Assembly (NCBI RefSeq): GCF_002813775.1
Contig: NZ_CP020370.1
Span: 1,517,501 to 1,581,500 of the forward strand
Length of the DNA: 64,000 nucleotides
Origin: Candidatus Thiodictyon syntrophicum
Lineage (GTDB): Bacteria; Pseudomonadota; Gammaproteobacteria; Chromatiales; Chromatiaceae
Reading direction: 5' to 3'
Below the pieces are notes generated by a model, which made no database searches, was not told where the DNA came from, and saw nothing but the letters and a program-made list of their open reading frames with translations. Shown here in pieces: positions 56,703 through 64,000 of the stretch. Both the position numbers and the translations under genes were made by a program. Numbering within the stretch: the stretch's first letter is position 1; each line of letters starts with the position of its first letter.

Positions 56703-57485
56703 TCAGCCCTCGGGGGCGCGGTTGTGGATTGAATACTGCCAGTGATCGAAATAGGTCGCCTGCATGTATTCGAGGACGAAGCGGTCTTCCGAGCCCTCGC
56801 CGCTGGCGGCGTGGGTGGCGAAGAAGGACTGCTCGGCGTGCAGCACGGGTTGCAGGTGGACGTCACGCTTCAGATGGAGCAGGAGGTTGTCCTCGTAGCG
56901 GCTGGTGAAGCGTGAATGCAGCACTGTATCCCGCGACAGCAGGCGATAGCCGGCGCTGCGATACATATCGAGAACGGATTGTGTCTCAAAGTCATAGCCC
57001 TCGATGAATCCCGGCGCGAAGCGCGCGGGGTCGAGGTAGACGCGGTGAAAGACCTTGGGCTTGCCGTTCCAGTGGCGGACGCGGGCGATGACGTGGAAGG
57101 GTTGGTCGGGCGCGAGCCCCAGGGCCTCCTGGGCGCGGCACTCGGTGGTGTGCAGGGGGTGTTCGTCGTCGAACGGCAGTCGCGTCGCGGGCTGCTCCAG
57201 GAGCGCGGTGACCAGGCGCTCGTGGTGCTGCGCGGCGGTGGTGGAAAAGGAGAAGCGCGGGGAGGCAGCAGTGACAGACGGCAGTGCGACCTCGAAGCCC
57301 CCGTCCGGCGTCCCCACGAACTTGGCCTTGGCCACGGCCGCGGCGAGTGCCGTCGCGATCTTCTGCGGTTCGTACTCGAGCCGGGCCGCCAGGTCGGCCA
57401 GGGGCGGCAGCCGGGTGCCGGGGGCCAGCTTGTCCCCAACCACCAACCGGTCCAAGAGCGCTTCGATCGCCACGGTGTCTTTCAT
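56703..57485 (-). CDS. GntR-like regulator with UTRA ligand-binding domain
   Basis: 260 residues. Residues 1-70 resemble a degenerate GntR winged helix (LAPGTRLPPLADLAARLEY). Residues ~100-255 carry UTRA features: ECRAQEALGLAPDQPFHVIA, GKPKVFHRVYLDP, AGYRLLSRDTVLHSRF and YFDHWQYSIHNRAPEG. UTRA domains bind phosphorylated sugars or other small effectors, which fits a sugar-kinase operon. It is the first gene of the operon and lies directly beneath a strong hairpin (57513-57547). The helix-turn-helix is weak, so DNA binding is inferred. Confidence 0.7.
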   Translation of the reverse strand: MKDTVAIEALLDRLVVGDKLAPGTRLPPLADLAARLEYEPQKIATALAAAVAKAKFVGTPDGGFEVALPSVTAASPRFSFSTTAAQHHERLVTALLEQPATRLPFDDEHPLHTTECRAQEALGLAPDQPFHVIARVRHWNGKPKVFHRVYLDPARFAPGFIEGYDFETQSVLDMYRSAGYRLLSRDTVLHSRFTSRYEDNLLLHLKRDVHLQPVLHAEQSFFATHAASGEGSEDRFVLEYMQATYFDHWQYSIHNRAPEG

Positions 57486-57512
57486 ATCAACCTGCCAAAG
57501 TGGTCTGGAATG

Positions 57513-57547
57513 ACTCGGAAAATCGCCCGCTGGGCGATTTTCCGAGT
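57513..57547. promoter_or_regulatory. Perfect 16-bp-arm hairpin upstream of the UTRA operon
   Basis: actcggaaaatcgccc, a three-base loop, then its exact complement gggcgattttccgagt, 28 bases before the regulator's start codon. It may be an operator for the regulator (which is likely to bind palindromes) or an RNA structure in the leader. No T tract follows in either direction, so a terminator is less likely. Confidence 0.6.
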
Positions 57548-57650
57548 GGGTAAAGATAACACGATCGCCGGTTGCGGGGTTTGGTGCCTGCCAGGGGGCG
57601 TCGTTACGAAGCTATTTGAAGGCTGAAGTCTTGGGCTTTGGGGGTGCTCC

Positions 57651-58310
57651 TCAGGGGGGCGTCGGGCGGAGGCGCGCCTGGTTGGCCTGGAGGTCGCGCA
57701 CGGCCTCCCCGACCAGGCGGGCGCTGAGCCGGGTGAAGGCGGCGACCATGGCGTCCGGGGTGCTGCCCGCGAGCGGCTCTTCACCGCTGTAGGTGCGGCT
57801 GACCATGGAACCGCGGTCGGCGGAGCGCACCAGTGCCAGGTGCAGGGTGGCGGCCACCCGCGGGGGCTGCTCGGTCGCCAGGTGCTCGAAGCGTTCCAGT
57901 TCGCCGCCGAGCAGGAAGTCGGCGCGGGCGCGCTCGGCCGGGACCACCACGAACTGGAACACCCGGGCCGCCCGCAGGGCCGCTACCAGGGCGCGGGCCA
58001 GGGCGCTGGTGGGTGGTTCTTCCCACAGCAGGTCGTCATAGCGCTGGGTCACCAGGGGCTCGGCGCGGGTGCGGAACAGGACCTGCCGGGCGCCGAGAAA
58101 GCCGCGGGCGGACAGGTCGTTGACCAGCAGGATGGCCGGTACCGGGGTGCCGGCCGGGCCTGCCAGGGGCGCCGGGTCCAGGCGGTAGAAACGTTCGGAG
58201 CGCAGCGGTGTCGACGACCCGCAACCCGTAAGCCCGCCCAGGGCCAGCAGCAGGGCGAGGACCGCCGGGACCGGGCCGGCCCCGCGGCGGGCCCACCGCG
58301 CGATGGTCAT
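57651..58310 (-). CDS. PqiC-like (ABC_trans_aux) lipoprotein
   Basis: 219 residues. Signal sequence with lipobox LTGC. Contains YDDLLWEEPPTSALARALVA and FLLGGELERFEHL typical of the DUF330/ABC_trans_aux family that pairs with MCE proteins. Start at 58310 (ATGA overlap with the MCE gene) rather than the ATG three codons upstream, because it couples the two. Outer-membrane anchored; it probably joins a lipid-transport bridge. Confidence 0.82.
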   Translation of the reverse strand: MTIARWARRGAGPVPAVLALLLALGGLTGCGSSTPLRSERFYRLDPAPLAGPAGTPVPAILLVNDLSARGFLGARQVLFRTRAEPLVTQRYDDLLWEEPPTSALARALVAALRAARVFQFVVVPAERARADFLLGGELERFEHLATEQPPRVAATLHLALVRSADRGSMVSRTYSGEEPLAGSTPDAMVAAFTRLSARLVGEAVRDLQANQARLRPTPP

Positions 58311-59398
58311 TTGAACCATGGTGCCTGCTCCTCGACCTTGCGGCCCTTGATGATGACCGCCGGGTCGCGGCGCAGGTCGCGGGAGAAGGCGGCGAGGTTG
58401 CGGCTGGCGTCCTCGATATTGACGAGGATCGGGGTCAGGGAGGCATTGAGATCCTGCAACAGGCCCTGGGTGTCCTCCAGGGAGCGTTGCAGGGCCGGCT
58501 TGTTGTCGCTGACCAGGCCGCGCAGATCGCGGGCCAGGTCGCCGTATTGACGCGCCGTCCCCTTGATCTCTTCGGTGCCGCCGCCGAGCTTGGCGGAGAC
58601 CTCGGTGAGATTCTTCGACAGGGTCTGGACCGAGTCCAGGATGGCGGCGACCTTCTTGGGGTCGATGGAGGATTCGATGTTGGCGCTGAGCTTTTGCAGG
58701 CTCTCGAAGGCCCCCGCCAGGCGGTCGCGGTTGCCCGCCTGGTCGCCGCCGGTCCCGAGCAGGGTCTCGATGGTCTCGATCTGCGCCTTGATGCTCGCCA
58801 GGGCCGGGGCGATGGTCTCCTTGACCACACCGTCGAGTGATCGGGTCAGTTCGTTGAGCTTGGCCATCAGGTCCGGCTCCCGTGCCCGGGTCATGATCTC
58901 ATCCCCATCGCGCAGCGTCGTCGGCCGGTCGCTGGGGCGGATCAGGATGGCCTCGCCCTGGAGCAGGCCCGGTGAGCCGAGTTGCGCCAGGCTGTCGGTG
59001 GGCACCGGCCAGTCCCGCTTGATGCGCAGGGTGGCGCGGAAGCAGGGCAGGGCCGGGGAGCGCGGTGCGGCGTCGGCGGCGGGCGCCGGGCAGCGCCCGA
59101 GCCGCGCGTCCCGCCCGGGGAAGAGCGGGGTGACCCCCTCGACGAGGCCGATCACCTGGCCCTCCTGGATCACCTGGATGCCGTCGCCGAGCCCCGCGGC
59201 GTCCAGAAAATAGGCGTGCAGCCGATAGCTCCCGCCGAACAGTCCGGGCATGAGGAGCGCCAGGGCCGCGATGGCGACCGCCGCCATGGCGAGCACGAAG
59301 AGCCCGGAGTAGAACAGGTCGCGGTGGCGCTGCCGCGCCTCCCGCTTGCCGGGGGCGCCGATCTCGGGCGGCGAATAGAGTCGTTCCAGGCGGCTCAT
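58307..59398 (-). CDS. MCE/MlaD-family membrane protein
   Basis: 363 residues. A membrane anchor (about residues 30-55) is followed by an MCE domain (YRLHAYFLDAAGLGDGIQVI through LGSPGLLQGEAILI), with an insert of ~20 residues containing two Cys (LGRCPAPAADAAPRSPALPC). Long C-terminal helices (DLMAKLNELTRSLDGVVKET and on) would form the tube. Substrate-binding part of an Mla-type lipid transporter. The permease and ATPase usually directly upstream are absent here, so partners must be encoded elsewhere. Confidence 0.85.
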   Translation of the reverse strand: MSRLERLYSPPEIGAPGKREARQRHRDLFYSGLFVLAMAAVAIAALALLMPGLFGGSYRLHAYFLDAAGLGDGIQVIQEGQVIGLVEGVTPLFPGRDARLGRCPAPAADAAPRSPALPCFRATLRIKRDWPVPTDSLAQLGSPGLLQGEAILIRPSDRPTTLRDGDEIMTRAREPDLMAKLNELTRSLDGVVKETIAPALASIKAQIETIETLLGTGGDQAGNRDRLAGAFESLQKLSANIESSIDPKKVAAILDSVQTLSKNLTEVSAKLGGGTEEIKGTARQYGDLARDLRGLVSDNKPALQRSLEDTQGLLQDLNASLTPILVNIEDASRNLAAFSRDLRRDPAVIIKGRKVEEQAPWFK

Positions 59399-59951
59399 CG
59401 GGGCGTGTTCATCGGTGATAACAAATCTGGGATCCAGTCGTTAAGTCTCGGTCAACCGAGGATTGAGAGTGGCTCGTCCCGTCGGCCTGACCGGCGGAGC
59501 CCCTTTCGCTGACCGATTTCCGCTTTCGGGAGCGGTCCGCCCAGCGAGCGTAGAGTGTAGAGCAGAAACGACGTCGCTTCACGATGCGGCACCGCAAGCC
59601 CAGGACAAATCCGGCGCGTTCGGTGCGCCGAAATGCGCCCGCCATGGTCTGCAACCAGTCGGCGCGTGATCGCGCAGAGGCCCTAACCGCTGGCTTCTTA
59701 CAGTGGGCAACCGCAGTCTTTGTAACCCAATTGTCATGTTTCGTTTAGCCCCAAAGGAAAACCACAAACCTTACCAGAGAACGGCGGCCGGTCCGGCTTC
59801 TTTCCAGGTAGGTCGGCGCGCGCTTGACTCCCGGCGGCGGGCGCCCGATACTCTACACTCCAGAAGTAAAGCGCTGCAATTGCTGTTATCCCCCGGTGAT
59901 ACACCCGCCGCGCGTCGAGACCATTGCGGCATCCCGAAGGTTTATACGAAA
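59399..59951. other. Intergenic region between the MCE gene and the PqqD-like operon
   Basis: 553 bases between divergent genes. Some AT-rich stretches (about 59710-59770, tttgtaacccaattgtcatg) may hold promoters for the plus-strand operon. No gene or repeat I can support; the short open frames have no family character. Confidence 0.4.
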
Positions 59952-60419
59952 ATGAAGCAGAATCGTGCGTTTCGAGTTAACCAGCCTTCTGTCGCCAGCG
60001 AGTTGATCGATGGCGAAGCGGTGATCATGAATCTCGATTCTGGTAACTATTACAGTACGCGCCAGATCGGTGGGCAGCTCTGGAGTTGGATCGAGGAGGG
60101 TGTTAGCCAGGGCGAACTCGTATCTCGCTTGATGGTTGACTATGCCGGTGAGGCCGGCCTTATAGCCAGCGCCGTCGAGACATTTATCGGCGCTTTACTC
60201 GCACACGAATTGATCGTCGAAGCATCTCCATCAGCAGCCCGGATTCAATCGCCGCCAGCCGCAGCAGCGGCGCCGTCGGCATTGGAACGGCCGCCCTTCA
60301 CGCCGCCGGTGCTCGAGGTGTTTGCCGACATGCGCGATCTCTTGCTACTGGATCCCATCCATGATGTGGCGGAAGTCGGCTGGCCGACGGCCAAGCCCAG
60401 CCGTCCGGCGGTGAATTGA
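59952..60419 (+). CDS. PqqD-like protein with a conserved-looking C-terminal tail
   Basis: 155 residues. Residues ~1-90 form a PqqD-type RiPP recognition element: ELIDGEAVIMNLDSGNYYST, GQLWSWIEEGVSQGELVSRL and FIGALLAHELIVE. A Pro/Ala linker follows, then a tail (about residues 117-143: VFADMRDLLLLDPIHDV then GWPTAKP) that resembles small stand-alone peptides I remember beside PqqD and nucleotidyltransferase genes. PqqD-type domains bind leader peptides for modification. Start is ATG 59952 (MKQNRAFRVNQPS). Confidence 0.75.
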   Translation: MKQNRAFRVNQPSVASELIDGEAVIMNLDSGNYYSTRQIGGQLWSWIEEGVSQGELVSRLMVDYAGEAGLIASAVETFIGALLAHELIVEASPSAARIQSPPAAAAAPSALERPPFTPPVLEVFADMRDLLLLDPIHDVAEVGWPTAKPSRPAVN

Positions 60420-60538
60420 ACCCGGCAACATCCGTGTTGCCGCAAGCCTTCGCGGCAACGCTTACCGAGTCGGCAGGTGCCGGCCTGACGAGCTGGCCGC
60501 GTCTTGGCGACTACAACCACACACCGGGCCGCACCTAG
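60416..60538 (+). CDS. Possible small ORF filling the gap before the glycosyltransferase gene
   Basis: About 40 codons from TTG 60416, which overlaps the PqqD-like stop, to TAG 60536-60538, directly before the next ATG. The product would end TSWPRLGDYNHTPGRT. It contains no family motif and may be chance, but it exactly fills the gap and is coupled at both ends. A GTG six codons in is another start. Low confidence. Confidence 0.25.
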   Translation: MNPATSVLPQAFAATLTESAGAGLTSWPRLGDYNHTPGRT

Positions 60539-61258
60539 ATGAAAGACCTTGGGGCCCAGATCAGTGCGATAGTGCCTTGCTATAACACGGCGACCTACCT
60601 TGCGCAGGCATTGGACAGCATCTTTGCTCAGATACCGGCGCCATGTGAGGTGATCGTCATCGACGATGGCTCAACCGATGCGAGCGCAGCCATCGCTACC
60701 GGTTACGGTGACCCGCGGGTGCGCTGTTATCACCAAAGCAATCAAGGCATCTCTGCCGCACGCAACCGCGGCCTGAGCCTTGCCAGCGGCGCAGTGATTG
60801 CGTTCCTGGATGCCGATGACCTGTGGCCGCAGGACAGTTTGGGCGCCAGGCTGCGACGCTTGGAGGCCACTCCGGACCTCGATGGTGTGTTCGGGCGGGT
60901 CGCTTGCTTCATCAGCCCGGAACTGCCGGAGCAGATACGCAACAGTTGGTTTTGTCCGCCGGGGTCGCAGCCTGGGCGCATGGCGGGCTCGCTGCTCTTG
61001 CGGCGGCGTGCCTTTGAATGCGGCGGCACCTTCGATGTGGGATTGCAGGTCGGAGAAGTTATCGATTGGTGCGCGCGCGCGCAGGAACGGGGGATGCGCT
61101 TGGCGCAAGTGGACGCGGTGGTATTACATCGCCGTATTCACGGTGCCAACACCACGTTACGAACCCAACGTCTGCAGGCCGACTACCTGCGCGTGCTCCG
61201 GGCCACCTTGGAACGTCGTCGCACTGCCGCCGATGGAGTGGAGCCGACGGTGCGATGA
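60539..61258 (+). CDS. Family 2 glycosyltransferase
   Basis: 239 residues. GT-A fold: SAIVPCYNTATYLAQALDSI (nucleotide-binding start), VIDDGSTDASA (about residue 42), QGISAARNRGLSLASGAVIA and LDADDLWPQDS (DXD metal site, about 89-92). The C-terminal part includes WCARAQERGMRL. It would transfer a sugar from a nucleotide-sugar donor. The stop overlaps the start of the nucleotidyltransferase gene (ATGA). Confidence 0.9.
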   Translation: MKDLGAQISAIVPCYNTATYLAQALDSIFAQIPAPCEVIVIDDGSTDASAAIATGYGDPRVRCYHQSNQGISAARNRGLSLASGAVIAFLDADDLWPQDSLGARLRRLEATPDLDGVFGRVACFISPELPEQIRNSWFCPPGSQPGRMAGSLLLRRRAFECGGTFDVGLQVGEVIDWCARAQERGMRLAQVDAVVLHRRIHGANTTLRTQRLQADYLRVLRATLERRRTAADGVEPTVR

Positions 61259-62415
61259 ATGACTACCTGGCCCACCCGGATCGACTGTGGCCGTCCAACG
61301 AGCAACGCCTGCTGTTGCGTGCCGCTTTACTCGATGGGGAAGAAGCCGTTGCCGCATTTCAACTCTGGCATCACGGCATCGACCTGGAGGCGGAGTTCGG
61401 ACGCTCGGCGATGCGGCTGTTGCCCTTGGTGTGCGCCAATTTGCTCCGGCTGGGGGTAAATGATCCACTGCTGGGGCGCCTCAAGGGTGTTTACCGCTTG
61501 ACCTGGTGCGAAAATCAGCGTCTGTTTCATAAGATGCAACCGGTGCTTGCCTATTTACGCCGGGGCGGAGTGGATCTGCTGCTGCTCAAGGGTGCGCCCC
61601 TAGTAGTCAGCTATTACCGCAGCCATGCCTTGCGGCCGATGACCGATGTCGATCTGGCGGTCCGTCCGGAGCAGTTGGGCCGCGCGCTTGGTCTGCTGGC
61701 AGAATTAGGATGGCATGGCATCAAGTCCGCGCCGACGCCGGACGACTTGCGGTACGGCCACGCGCTGCTGTGTACGGACGGCTTCGGCGGTGAGTTGGAT
61801 CTTCATTACCATTTTCTTCGCGACTGCTTGACTGCCGCGGCCGACCGTTGGTTTTGGTCGGCCGCGGAACCAGTGGACTTCCTCGGCGTTGACGCGCTGC
61901 AACTGGAACCGACCGCCCTGCTGTTCCACACCATTCTGCACGGGGTGCGTTGGAATGAAGAGACGCCGATCCGCTGGATTCCCGATGCCCTGTCTGTCAT
62001 TCGCGAACGCGGTGATGTAATCGACTGGGAGCGGCTGATCGATTTTGCCGCTGCGCAAGAACTGACTCACCGCCTGGCGTTGGGGCTGACTTATTTGGGG
62101 CGAAACTTTGGGCTCAACCTTCCCGCCCCGGTGTGGTCGCGCTTGCAGCGGTGCCGGTCCGGCCTCCGCGAACGCATCGTTAACACCGCCGTGCTGGGCA
62201 ATTACTCGCGTTGGTATCGTCATCCGCTCACCAAACAATGGATGATCTTCGCTGATTATTGTGGTGGTACCAAGGCCTGCGGCCCGCTCGATTTCACCGT
62301 TGGCTTCTCCCATTACCTGCGGTATCGCTGGCAATTGCGGGGACGCAGTGAGATCCTCCCGGCTGTCTGGCGTGGGCTGCGGCGGCGCTTGAGCGGCACC
62401 GGGCGTACCTCCTGA
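61255..62415 (+). CDS. NTP_transf_5-family nucleotidyltransferase
   Basis: 386 residues of PF14907 (uncharacterised nucleotidyltransferases common in peptide natural-product clusters). LLLLKGAPLVVSYY and RPMTDVDLAV (metal Asp pair, about residues 128-132) are the family core; later DLHYHFLRD, FHTILHGVRWN and IRWIPDALSVI. No known substrate. Translationally coupled to its neighbours by ATGA upstream and TGATG downstream. Confidence 0.85.
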   Translation: MNDYLAHPDRLWPSNEQRLLLRAALLDGEEAVAAFQLWHHGIDLEAEFGRSAMRLLPLVCANLLRLGVNDPLLGRLKGVYRLTWCENQRLFHKMQPVLAYLRRGGVDLLLLKGAPLVVSYYRSHALRPMTDVDLAVRPEQLGRALGLLAELGWHGIKSAPTPDDLRYGHALLCTDGFGGELDLHYHFLRDCLTAAADRWFWSAAEPVDFLGVDALQLEPTALLFHTILHGVRWNEETPIRWIPDALSVIRERGDVIDWERLIDFAAAQELTHRLALGLTYLGRNFGLNLPAPVWSRLQRCRSGLRERIVNTAVLGNYSRWYRHPLTKQWMIFADYCGGTKACGPLDFTVGFSHYLRYRWQLRGRSEILPAVWRGLRRRLSGTGRTS

Positions 62416-64000
62416 TGCTCGGTGTTTTGGCCCGCCTGTTGACCTGGCTTCCCATCCGACCAGCGGCAGAGAACAAGGTGGCTTTGGTCGATCGGGATGC
62501 CATGCGTCTGTTCGCACACTATTACCGATTTGCCGGGCGGCGTTTGGCGGCCTATGCCCTGGCGGCTTCGGCGCAGTCCCTCCTGGTCCTCCCGATTTTA
62601 TTCTTGATCCGGCGTGCCTTTGATCAGGCGATTCCCCATGGGGACGTCGCGGCCTTGATCAGGATCGGCCTTGCGATCATTCTGGTACGGGTGCTCTATA
62701 GTCTGACCGGCTTGGGCCTCCGGGCTTACATTCTCGACCTGATCAAGCAGGCGGTCGCGCACTTGCGCCGTGATCTGCTGGATCGCCTCTATGCACTGGA
62801 GCGGGACTATTTCGGCCATGCCGATCTCGATAAGATGCACGCCCGCATCGTCCTGGACAGCGAACGTTTCGACAACCTCAGCAATCGTCTCTTGTCCAGC
62901 ATGTTGCCGGCCTTGTTCGGAACTGTGGCCTTGTTCCTGGTGTTGGTAGCACTGAACTGGCGGCTGGTCGCCTTGACCGCCGTGGTGCTCCCGCCCCTGG
63001 CCGTTATCGCGCGTCTGGCCGGCAGCTGGGTCAAGCGTGATGTTTACGCCTTTCAGCGCGCCTTCGAGCAGTTCAGCAAGGCGGTGCTGTTCGCCTTGCG
63101 ACAGATGGACCTGACGCGGCTCAAGGCCTGCGAAGCGATGGAACTCGGGCGTCAGTACCGCGCTGCCGAGACCGTCAGCACGGACGGACGGCGCATGGCC
63201 ATGAGCTTTGCCATACACGGCCAACTCCAGCGCAATCTGACCGGCTTGGCCGGGATAATGATCCTGGTAGCGGGCGGGTCGGGCGTAGCGGACGGGACTA
63301 TGACGCTGGGGGATCTGATGGCCTTCTACGTCGCGGCCGGCCTGCTCAACGGACAATTGGATTCACTGATTGGAGGGATGCCCGATCTCATCGCCGGGAG
63401 CGAATCGCTGGTGACACTGCGCGGAGTGCTGCGCGACGGACAAGTCGAACCGTATCGAGGCCAGCGGAGGGTGGTTTTCGATGGTGGTCTGATATTGTCG
63501 AAGGTCACCTTCGCCTACGGCGCGCACATCATTCTGCGGGACATCGAGTTGCATATCGACCCCGGCTCCAGCAGCGCGATCATCGGACCAAACGGTGCCG
63601 GCAAGAGCACCCTGCTCAACCTTTTGGTTGGTTTTAGCAAGCCCCAACTGGGCTGGCTGAGTGCGAGCGGTGTGGTCTATGAGGAACTCGACATGCGGGC
63701 CCTGCGCGCGCAAATCGGCGTCGTGATGCAGCATCCGGGTTTCTTTGCCGGGTCGGTCTTGGAGAACATCCGTTACGGTCGCCCTGAGGCAACTCTCGAC
63801 GCCGTGCGTGACGCTGCCCGGCTGGCGTTGGCGGACGAGATCATCGTCAATCTGCCGGCCGGCTACGATACCGAAATAGGTGAGGGCGGGGTCTTGTTGT
63901 CAGGAGGTGAACGCCAGCGTCTTGCCCTTGCGCGTGCGCTTCTGGGCGAGCCCAGGCTGCTGATCCTGGACGAACCAACCAATCATCTGGATAGCGACGC
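62415..64000 (+). CDS. ABC exporter, fused permease-ATPase (3' end outside window)
   Basis: At least 528 residues; the stop is beyond the window. A permease domain (about residues 30-330; segments such as AGIMILVAGGSGVADGTM) is followed by an ATPase with GPNGAGKSTLLNLLVGF (Walker A, about 390), the Q-loop VVMQHPGFFAGSV, LSGGERQRLALARALLG (signature, about 495) and LLILDEPTNHLD (Walker B, about 515). A type I exporter half-transporter, as found exporting modified peptides. It starts one base before the stop of the previous gene. Confidence 0.88.
   Translation, partial: MLGVLARLLTWLPIRPAAENKVALVDRDAMRLFAHYYRFAGRRLAAYALAASAQSLLVLPILFLIRRAFDQAIPHGDVAALIRIGLAIILVRVLYSLTGLGLRAYILDLIKQAVAHLRRDLLDRLYALERDYFGHADLDKMHARIVLDSERFDNLSNRLLSSMLPALFGTVALFLVLVALNWRLVALTAVVLPPLAVIARLAGSWVKRDVYAFQRAFEQFSKAVLFALRQMDLTRLKACEAMELGRQYRAAETVSTDGRRMAMSFAIHGQLQRNLTGLAGIMILVAGGSGVADGTMTLGDLMAFYVAAGLLNGQLDSLIGGMPDLIAGSESLVTLRGVLRDGQVEPYRGQRRVVFDGGLILSKVTFAYGAHIILRDIELHIDPGSSSAIIGPNGAGKSTLLNLLVGFSKPQLGWLSASGVVYEELDMRALRAQIGVVMQHPGFFAGSVLENIRYGRPEATLDAVRDAARLALADEIIVNLPAGYDTEIGEGGVLLSGGERQRLALARALLGEPRLLILDEPTNHLDSD

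Overview
The window is chromosomal DNA of a high-GC Gammaproteobacterium. The gene content (a LeuA/Lrp pair, a DUF1249-thioredoxin-adenylate kinase neighbourhood, HtpG, a PEP-CTERM-like secreted protein, several Uma2-family genes, many intergenic palindromes, many signalling and toxin-antitoxin genes) fits a purple sulfur bacterium of the Chromatiaceae. That assignment is inference from gene content; no rRNA or other marker is present.

Layout. 0-8 kb: the tail of an EAL protein, two phosphoesterases, and a very large secreted/membrane protein gene whose frame is broken exactly at two runs of seven G. 8-15 kb: an accessory stretch with a PEP-CTERM-like gene, an IS4-family element, a RAYT-type (REP-associated tyrosine) transposase among copies of a palindromic repeat, a DUF433/DUF5615 toxin-antitoxin pair, an Rpn nuclease remnant and an NAD-binding/DUF2867 protein. 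15-18 kb: an Lrp/AsnC regulator divergent from leuA. 18-20 kb: remnants and one intact copy of Fic and Uma2 genes, one cut by a palindromic mini-element. 20-34 kb: mostly housekeeping and envelope genes (phosphoglucomutase, HtpG, a lipoprotein, an MscS-type channel, a broken DUF1254/DUF1214 gene, an arylsulfatase, small secreted proteins, an outer-membrane barrel). 34-36 kb: a low-GC IS with terminal repeats and an 8-bp target duplication beside an AraC regulator remnant. 36-44 kb: a hybrid histidine kinase with a REC-HD-GYP partner, flanked by 55-bp direct repeats, then adk, a thioredoxin-like gene and a DUF1249 gene.

44-51 kb holds an IS21-type element with two extra genes, flanked exactly by 391-bp direct copies of the 5' part of a REC/EAL-like gene. 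A PIN toxin-antitoxin pair follows, then a decayed second copy of the 3' end of that same EAL-like gene. 51-57.5 kb is a three-gene operon I cannot match to any described system: a GntR/UTRA-like regulator, a protein resembling phosphodiester glycosidases (NAGPA) and a 1454-residue protein with a ROK/hexokinase-like domain. A perfect 16-bp-arm hairpin lies just upstream of it. 57.6-59.4 kb encodes an MCE/MlaD protein and its PqiC-like lipoprotein. 59.9-64 kb, running off the edge, is a tightly coupled operon of a PqqD-like protein with an unusual tail, a family 2 glycosyltransferase, an NTP_transf_5 nucleotidyltransferase and an ABC exporter. It looks like the start of a ribosomally made, modified peptide cluster.

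The two best candidates for undescribed biology are the ROK/NAGPA/UTRA operon (51.2-57.5 kb) and the PqqD/GT/NTase/ABC operon (59.9-64 kb). The clearest structural oddity is the IS21 element with 391-bp flanking duplications.
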